From NCBI GenBank assembly GCA_045634305.1, contig JAZQZZ010000023.1, forward strand, positions 1 through 56,059: a DNA stretch of 56,059 nucleotides, written 5' to 3'. Positions 16,616-26,800 of the stretch are shown here, piece after piece (within the stretch, counting starts at the first letter, position 1; each line of letters begins with the position of its first letter). The position numbers were made by a program, and so were the translations under genes. The notes below the pieces were generated by a model. The model had not been told where the DNA came from. It saw only the letters and a list, made by a program, of their open reading frames with translations, and ran no database searches. This DNA is from HGM04593 sp045634305. GTDB taxonomy: Bacteria > Bacteroidota > Bacteroidia > Bacteroidales > Bacteroidaceae.

Positions 16616-16818
16616 AGGAGATATCCATCGACACGAAACGCCCCATCCACGTATTTGCCGACATGCAGTTCGTCGACAAGAAGCATTGACTCACATTCTG
16701 CACAGAACGGGTACCATTCGAGAACAACCCCGTCACTGACAGCCACCACGTGTCTTTCCAACACCTCGCCCGATGGCAAATGCAATTCGCGAGCCAGATA
16801 CAATACAGGCTTTGTCAT
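16612..16818 (-). CDS. small conserved hypothetical protein
   Basis: 68 residues (MTKPVLYLARELHLPSGEVL ... SMLLVDELHVGKY ... VDGYLL), function unknown. It looks like a set of beta strands and has neither a signal peptide nor a membrane segment. It begins 7 nt after the DUF4296 gene and closes the ileS-dksA-lspA run, which supports its being a real gene despite its length. Its last bases overlap the end of the convergent methyltransferase gene by 4 nt. Confidence 0.6.
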   Translation of the reverse strand: MTKPVLYLARELHLPSGEVLERHVVAVSDGVVLEWYPFCAECESMLLVDELHVGKYVDGAFRVDGYLL

Positions 16819-16825
16819 TTTTTGT

Positions 16826-17623
16826 CTAATCTTTCATATTCGGGACAGCACGCAATCTCTTGACCGACAATTCACTAAACACCGATTTTGATTCGTGCGC
16901 CGCATCATTGTCAAAATAGAAAATCTGTCCCGCCATTGATTTCATGCGATTAACGGTATCTCTTGGAGCCGACATGAAATAGTGTCCTGCCGTATCGACA
17001 TCGACACCCGTCACATAGGAAAAACCATTTTCGTACTCCAGAGCAATAGAAGCATAAGCCTTCGGCCTCACGCTATCATTACCCGCAGGTAAAAACAGTG
17101 CTTTGAACGAGAATACCAAGCTATCGCCGGCTATGAATGAGGAATCTTTTGGCGCATCAAAGGCAAAATGCAGTCTGTTGCCAAGCGGTGTTGCAGAAAG
17201 CATTTTGACAGGATGTGATGTCCATAGTTCTACTATAGGCGAAGAAAAGTCAACCTTATCCAAATCTACCCCATCTTCCATTGCAACCTTTGCATTCGCC
17301 AATGCATCAATTTCATCGTTCAAACGCATTTCAATGTTTGCATAAATTCTTTCAATATGTTTTGGATAGCGGTTATACCACACAAGCGAAGAGTCAAAAA
17401 CCTGTTTACTTACACCATGCTTATCATAAATGTAAGTATACATCAGTTTTTCCTTGTAGTCAACCGAAGCCAATGTAGTCATCATAGATTGCGCCAAGTG
17501 ATAATCATATAGCACAGCCTCCATTTTTTCAGGCGGCAACACCCATTGGGGCACCTCTACCTTGCAAGAAACAATGAAGGTCAACAGCAGAAACAATAAA
17601 ATTTTCTCCGCGCAACGACACAT
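16826..17623 (-). CDS. DUF4296 lipoprotein
   Basis: 265 residues. Lipoprotein signal ILLFLLLTFIVSC (Cys about 20), then the DUF4296 region: MEAVLYDYHLAQSMM and a helical segment ending in WYNRYPKHIERIYANIEMRL. The second half (120-265) is beta-rich and unassigned (PVKMLSATPLGNRLHFAFDA, FSYVTGVDVDTAGHYFMS). The function of DUF4296 is not known. It follows lspA by 8 nt in the same run; LspA is the peptidase that matures lipoproteins such as this one. It starts at the ATG at 17623. Confidence 0.85.
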   Translation of the reverse strand: MCRCAEKILLFLLLTFIVSCKVEVPQWVLPPEKMEAVLYDYHLAQSMMTTLASVDYKEKLMYTYIYDKHGVSKQVFDSSLVWYNRYPKHIERIYANIEMRLNDEIDALANAKVAMEDGVDLDKVDFSSPIVELWTSHPVKMLSATPLGNRLHFAFDAPKDSSFIAGDSLVFSFKALFLPAGNDSVRPKAYASIALEYENGFSYVTGVDVDTAGHYFMSAPRDTVNRMKSMAGQIFYFDNDAAHESKSVFSELSVKRLRAVPNMKD

Positions 17624-17631
17624 ATAAGAAT

Positions 17632-18234
17632 TTATTTACTGAAGACAATCTTCCTGTACCAAATCAGAATTGCTACAACACTGCAACTTATGCAAACATC
17701 TGCAAAATTGAATACCGGAGCAAAGAATATATCACCAGCTACAAGAGGCATCCATTCCGGCCAGGTAAAAAGTGGGAAATAAAACATATCCACCACCCTT
17801 CCTTGCATGAAAGAGGCATAACCCTCACCCCATGGGACAAACTGCGCTATCTGACCATAGCTCGACGAGAATATCTCGCCATAAAAAAGACAATCTATTA
17901 TGTTGCCCACCGCTCCGGCCAGAATCATTGCGACAGCCATTACGAACCCCAAAGGATACTCCCTGTTTTTTATAAGCTTGACAAGTATATAGACCAAAAA
18001 AGCAACAGCAACTATTCTAAAACCCGTCAAGAACAGCTTATTAAACAATTCCATACCAAATGCCATTCCATTGTTCTCAATGAAACGTATTTGGAACCAA
18101 TCGCCAAAAACCGAAAAGCCACCGCCTAAGGGCATACTCGTCTTTACTGCAATCTTTATCGCTTGATCGATAACGATTGCAAGTAAAACCGAGCCCCATA
18201 TCAAACAGCAACGTCTTTTAGACTCTGCCATCAT
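17632..18234 (-). CDS. lspA: lipoprotein signal peptidase (signal peptidase II)
   Basis: 200 residues, slightly longer than the Proteobacterial enzyme, as usual in Bacteroidetes. It is an inner-membrane aspartyl peptidase with four predicted membrane helices. Conserved boxes are IDQAIKIAV, FIENNGMAFG, AVGNIIDCLFYGE (first catalytic Asp) and FNFADVCIS (second catalytic Asp). It cleaves prolipoproteins, including the several lipoproteins in this window. It is encoded between the dksA-like gene (7 nt away) and the DUF4296 gene (8 nt away), both tightly spaced. Confidence 0.96.
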   Translation of the reverse strand: MMAESKRRCCLIWGSVLLAIVIDQAIKIAVKTSMPLGGGFSVFGDWFQIRFIENNGMAFGMELFNKLFLTGFRIVAVAFLVYILVKLIKNREYPLGFVMAVAMILAGAVGNIIDCLFYGEIFSSSYGQIAQFVPWGEGYASFMQGRVVDMFYFPLFTWPEWMPLVAGDIFFAPVFNFADVCISCSVVAILIWYRKIVFSK

Positions 18235-18241
18235 AAATCAA

Positions 18242-18616
18242 TTATCTATTTTTCTTAGCTTCAATACTGAGAGTTGCGTGCGGAACAGCCATCAATCTCT
18301 CCTTTGAGATAAGTTTACCGGTTTCACGGCATATACCATATGTTTTATTCTCAATACGTATCAAAGCGGCCTGCAGACCCTGAATAAATTTTGCCTGACG
18401 GCTTGCAATCTGCATCTGTTCCTCAAGATAAGCAGCATCACTGCCATCCTCGAGGCCCTTGTATGTTGGCGAAGTATCGGCAACATCGTTTGAGTCCTCA
18501 TGGCGCAAGGCTCTCATTATCTGATCATAATCTCTCTTTGCAAGCTCCAATTTCTGCAAAATCACAGCGCGGAATTCTTCCAGTTCCGCATCTGAATAAC
18601 GAACTTTTTCTGACAT
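18242..18616 (-). CDS. TraR/DksA-family protein with degenerate zinc finger
   Basis: 124 residues. A long coiled-coil N-terminus (SDAELEEFRAVILQKLELAKRDYDQIM) carries the acidic tip (NDVADTSPTYKGLEDGSD), followed by a C-terminal DksA-like module YGICRETGKLISKERLMAVPHATLS. Only one Cys of the usual four zinc ligands is present (GIC), so it probably folds without zinc. DksA-type proteins bind the RNA polymerase secondary channel and work with ppGpp. The ATG at 18616 was chosen over a TTG nine bases upstream. It lies between ileS (37 nt) and lspA (7 nt). Confidence 0.9.
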   Translation of the reverse strand: MSEKVRYSDAELEEFRAVILQKLELAKRDYDQIMRALRHEDSNDVADTSPTYKGLEDGSDAAYLEEQMQIASRQAKFIQGLQAALIRIENKTYGICRETGKLISKERLMAVPHATLSIEAKKNR

Positions 18617-18653
18617 ATCTCTCAATCAATTATTATGGTTAGTCAATCTTGTT

Positions 18654-21600
18654 TCAAAGTTTTCTCACAGACAGTTTCACAACAGCATTGTCAAGTTCAA
18701 CAGCACTGTCGCCCTCAACACAGTCGTTTATTTTCAACTCATCGGCAAGCACCTGAGTACAGATATAGCCTTTAAACTGTTCCACAGCAGCATCCGTTGC
18801 CTCGCTATGCTCAATCTCGACAGCTATACGGTCTACAATATCGAAACCGCTATCCTTGCGTATTGCCTGGATTTTCTTGACAATTTCGCGCGCAACACCT
18901 TCACGGCGCAGGTCATCTGTCACCTCAACATCGAGCGCAACAGTCAGCGCGCCTTCGTTGGCAACAGTCCAACCCGGAACATCCTCGCTGAAGATTTCAA
19001 CATCGGCCAATTCAATGAGTGCATCTACACCCTCAACCTGCAATGTTATGTTTCCATTCTTTTCAAGCGCTGCAATTTGCTCCTGAGACATGTTGACAAC
19101 AGCCTCGTTCACGCTCTTCATAAGCTTGCCGAACTTCTTTCCGAGTGTGCGGAAGTTACACTTTATTTTCTTTACTAGGATTCCATCACCCTCTACAAAC
19201 ACAAGTTCCTTCACATTTACCTCACCAAGGATGAGCTGTTTCACAGCCTCGATGCGTGATTTCATCACCTCGTCAGCGGCAGGAATTGCAATCTTCTGCA
19301 ATGGCTGGCGCACGATAAGTGCCTCCTTCTTGCGCAACGCAAGCACCATTGAAGATATCTGCTGCGCCAACACCATGCGGTACTCAAGTTCTGTATCCAC
19401 ACTTTGTTCGTCGCACTCGGGGAACTTGGCAAGATGAACTGAAGCAGCATCACCACGACCGGTAACAGACGTCAAATCCTGATATAGACGCTCGGCATAG
19501 AATGGAGCAATAGGCGCCATAAGGCGTGCTACAGTCTCAAGACAAGTATAGAGAGTCTGGTATGCCGAGAGTTTGTCCGCACTCATACCCGTGCCCCAGA
19601 AACGTTTACGGCTCAATCGCACGAACCAGTTACTTACGTTGTCGATAACAAAATCCTGTATCAGACGTCCGGCCTTTGTAGGCTCGTAGTCATTAAGGCA
19701 GTTATTGACATTCTTTACCAATGTATTGAGTGCCGACAATATCCAACGGTCAAGCTCGGGACGCTCTGCGAGCGGAACATCAGGCTCGGCGTATGTAAAG
19801 CCGTCAACATTTGCATACATAGTAAAGAAACTGTATGTCTGGTATAGTTTGCCGAAGAACGAGCGTGTCACCTCCTTCACACCCTCCTCATTGAAACGGA
19901 GGTTATCCCAAGGAGCCGAGTTGGTAATCATGTACCAACGCAAAGCGTCGCTACCATAGTTCCCGATTGTATCGAATGGGTCGACAGCATTGCCAAGACG
20001 TTTAGACATCTTGTCACCATTCTTGTCAAGTACAAGACCATTGGAAATTACAGTCTTGAACGCAACGGTATCGAACACCATAGTTGCAATAGCATGCAAG
20101 GTATAGAACCAACCACGTGTCTGGTCAACACCCTCGGCAATAAAATCAGCAGGATATACCGAACGGTTATCAAGTATTTCCTTGTTCTCGAATGGATAGT
20201 GGATCTGTGCATAAGGCATGGCACCGGAATCGAACCACACGTCAATAAGATCAAGCTCACGTGTCATCACCTTGCCTGTTGAAGATACAAGCTTGATATC
20301 ATCAACATATGGACGGTGCAGGTCAATCTTGTCATAGTTAGCCTTGCTGTAGTCGCCAGGAATGAATCCCTTATCCTTATATGGGTTGCTTGCCATAACA
20401 CCGGCAGCAACAGCCTTCTCAATCTCATCATAGAGCTCAGCCACTGAACCGATGCAGATAGCCTCGCCATCCTCGCTTGTCCAAATTGGCAATGGAGTAC
20501 CCCAATAGCGGCTACGGCTCAAGTTCCAGTCGTTCAAATTCTCCAGCCACTTGCCGAAACGGCCGGTACCGGTAGATTCAGGTTTCCATGTGATAGTCTT
20601 GTTGAGTTCGCTCATGCGCTCCTTCATCTGCGATGCACGCACGAACCAGCTGTCGAGCGGATAGTAGAGCACCGGTTTGTCTGTACGCCAACAATGTGGA
20701 TAGTTGTGTACGTGCTTCTCAATCTTGAACGCCAGTCCGGCCTGCTTGAGCACCATGCAGAGCACAACATCGAGTGTCTCGGCCTTTGCTGCAGCCTTGT
20801 CATCGTAACGGCCATCAACGGTATATTGTGGGTCGTATGCATTCTTTACATAAGCTGCCGCGAATTTCGCATACTCCTCAAGATTCACAAAATCAGCAAC
20901 GAAATCATCATCGAGTTCATCGATTACCCAGAACTTTCCTGTAAAGTCAACCATAGGACGTGTCTCGCCCTTCTTGTTGATCATGAAGAGTGAAGGAATG
21001 CCGGCAGCCTTTGCCACGAATGCATCATCGGCACCAAATGTAGGAGCAATGTGTACTATACCTGTACCGTCCTCAGTTGTAACATAGTCACCGGGGATAA
21101 CTCGGAAAGCCTCGGCCGATGCATCAACAACACAATCTCCATCCTTTCTCACAGGTTTTACCCATGGGAACAACTGTGCATAGTGCATACCCACGAGGTC
21201 ACTACCCTTGTACTCGGCAATTACCTTGTAAGGAATGACCTTGTCGCCCGCCTTGTAATCCTCGAGCGCCATCTCGGCACCAGCCGGGTTGAAGTGAGCA
21301 GCCAAAAGTGCCTTGGCGAGCACCAAAGTCACAGGCTGTCCATTGTATGCATTATATGTCTGAACTGCAACGTAGTCAATCTTTGGGCCAACGCAAAGTG
21401 CAGTATTTGAAGGCAATGTCCATGGAGTTGTTGTCCATGCGATGAAGTATGGCGTACCCCATGCAGTCATCTCGGGTTTAGGGTCAAGCATACGGAACTG
21501 CGCAACGGCTGTAGTATCCTTAACGTCGCGGTAGCAACCGGGCTGGTTAAGTTCGTGTGAGCTAAGTCCTGTACCTGCAGCAGGCGAATAGGGTTGGATT

Positions 21601-22136
21601 GTATAACCCTTGTAAAGCAAGCCCTTGTTGTAGAGTTGCTTGAGCAGCCACCACAAACTCTCGATGTAGCTGTTCTCGTATGTGATATATGGATTTTCGA
21701 GGTCAACCCAATAACCCATCTTGCGTGTAAGGTCGGTCCACTCGCGGGTGTACTTCATGACCTCCTCACGGCAGTTACGGTTGTAATCATCGACAGAAAT
21801 TTTCTTGCCGATATCCTCTTTTGTAATATTCAGTTTCTTCTCCACGCCAAGCTCAACGGGAAGACCGTGTGTATCCCAACCGGCCTTACGCTTTACCTGG
21901 AAGCCCTTCATTGTCTTGAAACGGCAGAAAGTATCCTTGATACTACGTGCCATTACATGGTGGATACCGGGCATACCGTTAGCCGAAGGAGGACCCTCAA
22001 AAAATACAAACGAAGGAGCACCCTCGCGTTCCGTCATACTTTTTGAAAACAAATCATTCTTCTCCCACTCATCCAGAACCTCTTTATTTATCAAAGGCAG
22101 ATTCAACTGGTTATATACAGGAAATTTCTTCTTCAT
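18654..22136 (-). CDS. ileS: isoleucyl-tRNA synthetase (type 2)
   Basis: 1160 residues. Class I synthetase that charges tRNA-Ile. The HIGH region reads FEGPPSANGMPGIHHVMAR, and GWDTHGLPVELGVEK follows; the CP1 editing domain includes AWTTTPWTLPSN; the KMSKS loop is KNGDKMSKRLGN. The length, the GIHH signature and the C-terminal extension ending in IEIFSED-like beta modules place it in the eukaryote-like IleRS2 group. That group usually tolerates mupirocin better than IleRS1. This is established for the group and inferred here. A well-formed promoter lies just upstream, and the gene heads the run ileS, dksA-like, lspA, DUF4296, 68-aa protein. Confidence 0.97.
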   Translation of the reverse strand: MKKKFPVYNQLNLPLINKEVLDEWEKNDLFSKSMTEREGAPSFVFFEGPPSANGMPGIHHVMARSIKDTFCRFKTMKGFQVKRKAGWDTHGLPVELGVEKKLNITKEDIGKKISVDDYNRNCREEVMKYTREWTDLTRKMGYWVDLENPYITYENSYIESLWWLLKQLYNKGLLYKGYTIQPYSPAAGTGLSSHELNQPGCYRDVKDTTAVAQFRMLDPKPEMTAWGTPYFIAWTTTPWTLPSNTALCVGPKIDYVAVQTYNAYNGQPVTLVLAKALLAAHFNPAGAEMALEDYKAGDKVIPYKVIAEYKGSDLVGMHYAQLFPWVKPVRKDGDCVVDASAEAFRVIPGDYVTTEDGTGIVHIAPTFGADDAFVAKAAGIPSLFMINKKGETRPMVDFTGKFWVIDELDDDFVADFVNLEEYAKFAAAYVKNAYDPQYTVDGRYDDKAAAKAETLDVVLCMVLKQAGLAFKIEKHVHNYPHCWRTDKPVLYYPLDSWFVRASQMKERMSELNKTITWKPESTGTGRFGKWLENLNDWNLSRSRYWGTPLPIWTSEDGEAICIGSVAELYDEIEKAVAAGVMASNPYKDKGFIPGDYSKANYDKIDLHRPYVDDIKLVSSTGKVMTRELDLIDVWFDSGAMPYAQIHYPFENKEILDNRSVYPADFIAEGVDQTRGWFYTLHAIATMVFDTVAFKTVISNGLVLDKNGDKMSKRLGNAVDPFDTIGNYGSDALRWYMITNSAPWDNLRFNEEGVKEVTRSFFGKLYQTYSFFTMYANVDGFTYAEPDVPLAERPELDRWILSALNTLVKNVNNCLNDYEPTKAGRLIQDFVIDNVSNWFVRLSRKRFWGTGMSADKLSAYQTLYTCLETVARLMAPIAPFYAERLYQDLTSVTGRGDAASVHLAKFPECDEQSVDTELEYRMVLAQQISSMVLALRKKEALIVRQPLQKIAIPAADEVMKSRIEAVKQLILGEVNVKELVFVEGDGILVKKIKCNFRTLGKKFGKLMKSVNEAVVNMSQEQIAALEKNGNITLQVEGVDALIELADVEIFSEDVPGWTVANEGALTVALDVEVTDDLRREGVAREIVKKIQAIRKDSGFDIVDRIAVEIEHSEATDAAVEQFKGYICTQVLADELKINDCVEGDSAVELDNAVVKLSVRKL

Positions 22137-22171
22137 ATCGTAATAAAACGTTTATTTTCTTTTCAATTTTG

Positions 22172-22202
22172 CAAAGTTACCCAAATTTTCCATAAATCCA
22201 AA
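22172..22202 (-). promoter_or_regulatory. promoter of the ileS-lspA run
   Basis: On the minus strand: TTTG (22199-22202), 19 nt, TAACTTTG (22172-22179). It predicts a leader of about 30 nt before the ileS ATG at 22136. Confidence 0.72.
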
Positions 22203-22280
22203 AAGATATGCGCAGAGAATACTCTACGCATTACCTTTTGTTCTTTTGCCAATATGGTCTGATACCGAAAGATTGGGATA

Positions 22281-23699
22281 TCACTTTGCCTCAATGACAT
22301 AATGCACTCCCTGCATCTTGTGCGTAACCACCACACGGACACCGAATTTCTCAGCAACATGGCGCGCAATATGCTCGGCGCTGTAAACCGAACGGTGCTG
22401 CCCGCCCGTGCATCCGCAACACACCTGTACGTGGGTAAAGCCGCGTTTCTTGTATGTCTCGACCATATTGTCCACAAGTGAATAAGCATTCTCAAGGAAT
22501 TCAGCTATATTACTCTCTGTCTCAAGGAACTTTATCACAGGCTCGTCCATACCGGTCAGTTTCTTGTACGGCTCATAACGTCCGGGGTTATGTATCGCAC
22601 GGCAATCAAAAACAAAGCCGCCGCCATTGCCCGATGTATCGTCGGGGATACCACGCTTATAGGAGAAACTCATGACATCAACCGTCAGCTCTTTCGATTC
22701 ATCACGTACAAACATAGGCAAAGCCGCAACCTGGTCTATGAGTGAACGGATATAAGGGAATCCACATTCACCCTCATCAAGCAGTTGCTGCAGTTGATTC
22801 AAGGCCGCAGGTATACTCTCTACAAAAGCTTTCTTGCGTTCAAAAAGTCCACGATAGCCATACGTGCCCAGATTCTGCAACAACCTGAATATACGGAACA
22901 GTTGCAGCATCTCCATAAAATATCCCCTCTCGACATTTTTATAGGTGGTAATAGCTTCAAGATATGCACCCACCATAGAGTCTACAACAGCTGCAGTATA
23001 CTTTGCACGCGCCTGCCCCACAAACGAGGCTATATCGTAATATATCGGTCCTCTTCGCCCACCCTGAAAATCAATAAAGTAAGGTTCACCATCCTTCAGC
23101 ATCACATTGCGCGACTGGAAATCGCGATAAAGGAACACATTGTCATTGTCGCTCAAAAGCAGTGTCGTGAGTTTTACGAACTCGTCCTCCAACAGATTCT
23201 CATTGAATTCAACACCTGCACCTTTGAGAAAACAATACTTGAAGTAGTTCAGATCCCACATGACAGTGCGTTCATTGAAATCACTGACCGGATAGCACAA
23301 TGAGAAATCAAAATGTCCTGCAACTTCGAACTGTATTTTAGGAAGTTCGGCCACCACCCTACAAAGAGACTCCACATCAGCAATGTCGAAAACACCGTTT
23401 TCACGTGCCGGCGCAAGTGAAGCATACAATGTCACATCACCGAGATCCTCCTGCAGATAACACAATTCATCTTCAGAAATGGCAAACACCCGGGGCGCAG
23501 CCACACCTGACGCCTCAAAAGCCTTTGACAAAGCCACGAAAGCGCGGTTTTCCTCGACAGATGTTCCTACAGCACCTATCACTGACACAGAACCAGACAT
23601 TCTGTAATAGGCACGATTAGAGCCATCACCAGTAAGTCTGACCACAGCCTGCGGCTCACAGCCGAAAGCTTTTATATATAAATCCTTCAATTTTTCCAT
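22281..23699 (-). CDS. aminoglycoside-phosphotransferase-like / RapZ C-terminal fusion protein
   Basis: 472 residues. Residues 1-320 are an APH-type kinase fold: LTGDGSNRAYYRM, catalytic loop LYRDFQSRNVML (Tyr in place of the usual His of HGD), and metal Asp in YFIDFQGGRRGPIYYDIASFVGQ. Residues about 345-472 match the C-terminal half of RapZ (FSYKRGIP, FDCRAIHNPGR, VCCGCTGGQHRSVYSAEHIARHV), the part that binds RNA or ligand in E. coli. The RapZ N-terminal P-loop kinase half is absent, so the APH domain takes its place. This architecture recurs in Bacteroidetes as far as I recall. The substrate is unknown; a sugar or envelope-precursor role is a guess. The ATG at 23699 is preferred to a GTG upstream. 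Confidence 0.88.
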   Translation of the reverse strand: MEKLKDLYIKAFGCEPQAVVRLTGDGSNRAYYRMSGSVSVIGAVGTSVEENRAFVALSKAFEASGVAAPRVFAISEDELCYLQEDLGDVTLYASLAPARENGVFDIADVESLCRVVAELPKIQFEVAGHFDFSLCYPVSDFNERTVMWDLNYFKYCFLKGAGVEFNENLLEDEFVKLTTLLLSDNDNVFLYRDFQSRNVMLKDGEPYFIDFQGGRRGPIYYDIASFVGQARAKYTAAVVDSMVGAYLEAITTYKNVERGYFMEMLQLFRIFRLLQNLGTYGYRGLFERKKAFVESIPAALNQLQQLLDEGECGFPYIRSLIDQVAALPMFVRDESKELTVDVMSFSYKRGIPDDTSGNGGGFVFDCRAIHNPGRYEPYKKLTGMDEPVIKFLETESNIAEFLENAYSLVDNMVETYKKRGFTHVQVCCGCTGGQHRSVYSAEHIARHVAEKFGVRVVVTHKMQGVHYVIEAK

Positions 23700-23786
23700 C
23701 TCAAAAAACACTTTGACCGCGAATATAGCACAAGTTCGCGTAAAAAAGGGAATTTATAAAAAAATATTTACCACACAACAACAAAG

Positions 23787-23814
23787 ACGGCGGGCGCAAA
23801 TTTGCGCCCGCCGT
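23787..23814 (-). terminator. terminator of the 1214-aa surface protein gene
   Basis: A 28-nt perfect GC-rich palindrome (ACGGCGGGCGCAAA and its complement) lies 22 nt after the stop. On the minus strand it is followed by CTTTGTTGTTGT, a broken T-run. Confidence 0.7.
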
Positions 23815-23835
23815 ACCAAAGTATCTTTTTATCTA

Positions 23836-26800
23836 TTACTTTACAACCACCTTTTTGCCGTTCACGATGTAAAGACCCGGCCTTGTAATCTCACTCAACT
23901 TACGTCCCTGAATGTCATAAATACTCTTTACATCTGTATCAGGTCCAACTTCCTCGATACCAGTACCATCTGTAACATTGAGTATTACGTCAATTATTTG
24001 TCCACCGTAATTCGAGAATGTACCGCCGAAATTACTGTCGCTGTCACCGGCAGGGTCAATGTTACACCAATCCTGTTTGAGGCGCATGCGGTAACGTCCG
24101 GTCTTTGTAGGCACCACAAACGAAGGAAGAACAGGATAGCTGCGATTGTCACCAGAAATCGTCTGTCCCTCGCTATTCCATCCACTGGCATCGCTATTGC
24201 CACCGTTATTGTAGAACGAATACGATACAAGATCACCAGCAGGTCGCCAATCGCTGCCATTTTCAATACCCGCTGTGAAGCCATTATTATCGGTATCAAT
24301 GTAGACATAATGGTTAACCCAAGAACCATCAGTCTCAATCAGAAGATCGATAACCTCACCCGGAGCCGCCAACACCTCGATTTCAGATGTCAGATCAACA
24401 TACTCCATAATGCGCTCCTCGGATGTAAGCTGATGCTCGGTAGCACCATATTTTGTACTTACATACTTGAACGAGTTGATATCGCGCTCGGCATAGTTTC
24501 TTGTTCCGGTGTATGTCGGAGTGTAATCCACCTCCTCACCGGGTGTTGGTTCAGGTTCCACTATTTCACCGACAGTCACATTCGGATTCTCAATCAATAA
24601 CCACGCTGCTCCTGCGTCTGTGTTTTCCCAAACAGAAAGTGGTGCATCCAACTGTGGAGCAGCACACATATATCCTAAATCGGCATTTGTGTGGCTTGGA
24701 TGCGCATTGAATGCAAACTTTCCGCCACCCAGGTCGACAACAGACAAAGATATAGGTTCCGATGAGAATGAACAATATTTCAGATTCTCGTCATATTCAT
24801 ACATCGGAGTCTTCAGATACATCTCTGCACCTACATTGTACAACTGATATTTATCACCATCCTTGATAACTTGCCAGCAAGCATTCTTTGATGTAATATC
24901 AACCTTCTGAGCATAATCGGGATCCTTCAACTGGTGATCGCTGTCACCTCCGACCATATTCGCAACCCATACCATATCACCATGTCCTTCTTCATATATG
25001 GCATACGTTGTAAAATGCTCATTGTAAAGAACATATGTCTTGTTCGCATGAGCATTGTCAAGAGAGTACAATCTCTCGCCAAGTTCCTTAGGCCCCTCAG
25101 GCTCCGGCTCGTTGACCGTGAATTTGATTTCACCATTGCACACGACATCCTCACCATTCAGCTTGCGCGCAACCAGACCTTGCGGGATGTAAAGCGGATA
25201 CTCGCCTGTTGCGGTAATTGGGTTGTCAAGTACAATCGTCAAAACCCGACCTTCAACAGCGAATGATGCAGTATTACTGATTGAGCCTACATAAATCTTC
25301 AATGCATTAGCGGCATCGTATACTCCGGCTATATCATCGCTATACTCAACAGACATTGTCTGTAAAGACTCGACAACATTATCGGGCATAACAGCAACAA
25401 CCTCCAACGGATCAACACTCATATCCATAACGGTAAACTTGATCTCACCGTTGCAAACAACTGATTCGCCATTACTTTTACATGTAATCAAGCCTTCGGG
25501 AATGTAAAGCATATACTCACCTGGAGCTGTTATGGCATTATTCAACGTAATGGTAAGGATGTTTTTATCCACAACAAACGAAGCATTATTCACATTCAAC
25601 GGCAGAGTGCTGGTTCTCAAAGAATCAACATAGATCTGTGACACACGATTCGGATTATATTCTCCAACAATATCCTCATCATACTCAACAACGATTGTCT
25701 GCAATGACTGCACCGGTTCATCTGGAGTTACAGAAACCACTTCGGCAGTAACCTTATCTGCTATATCCCTGATTGTAAATTCAATTTCGCCATCGCATAC
25801 GACATCGCTACCGTCCACCTTACGTGTTATCAAACCAGCCGGGATAAAGAGAGCATATTCTCCGGCAATTTTGAGTTCCTTGTCCAATGTGATTGCAAGT
25901 TCGTTACCGTTGACACTGAACGAAGCTGTATTCTCACTTGAACCGACATAAATCTTTGACGGATCAGCCTCATTGTAAACACCGGAAATCTCATCACTGT
26001 ACTTGACAGTAATATTCTTCAATGACCACACCGGTTTGTCAGGAGTAACCTTGACAACCTCCAGTCCGGGAGCCTTGACCGTAAAGACAATTTCACCATC
26101 ACATATCACATCTTCACCACTAATCTTGCGAGTAATAACACCTTGTGGGATATGAAGAGCATACTCACCCGGAGTGGTTATCTCCTTATCCATTGTTATG
26201 GTGAGCACCTTGCCGTCAACAGCAAACGATGCTTTGTTCAACACGGAACCGACATAAATCTTTGAAGATGAAGCCGATGAGTATGTTCCAGATATCTCAT
26301 CACTATACTCAACCTTGATTATCTTCAAAGACTCCACTGGAGCAGCAGGAGTTACAGAAACCACTGTAAGAGGTTCCTCCGGTTTGAATGAGACTGTATA
26401 TGTGTGGAAATTACTTCTTGCAGTAGCCGTTTTTTGTACATATGCAAGAATTGCATCTAATGTAAAAGCTTGTATCCTATTGCCGCTCGTCACATAGTCA
26501 TTTCCTTTTATTGTAATTGTCAGCACATTTGTCGATGAGTCAAAACTCTTTTCAATGACAGCACCACGTCCGTTCGAGGTAACAGAGAGTTTGTCTTCAT
26601 AATATGGTTCATCAATGATATACGAAGTCTTCCCCTGCTGGAAATAGTTTTTCCCATTATACGTTAGCGAGGCAAGTTCTGAATAGTATACAAACTCCAC
26701 ATCGTCAGCCTCAAGTACACTACCCTCCTTTACGTTATTCCTTGTCCAATAGTCACCGCTCGAAAGAATTATGTTCATTTTTTCAGGAATATAATCATTC

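Noticed and set aside
23713..24600. 295-codon plus-strand open frame
   Set aside because: Antisense to the 1214-aa surface protein gene; no family resemblance.
25095..26366. CRISPR-like array
   Set aside because: The periodicity is about 310-340 nt, coding and diverged; no short identical repeats with spacers were seen anywhere in the window.
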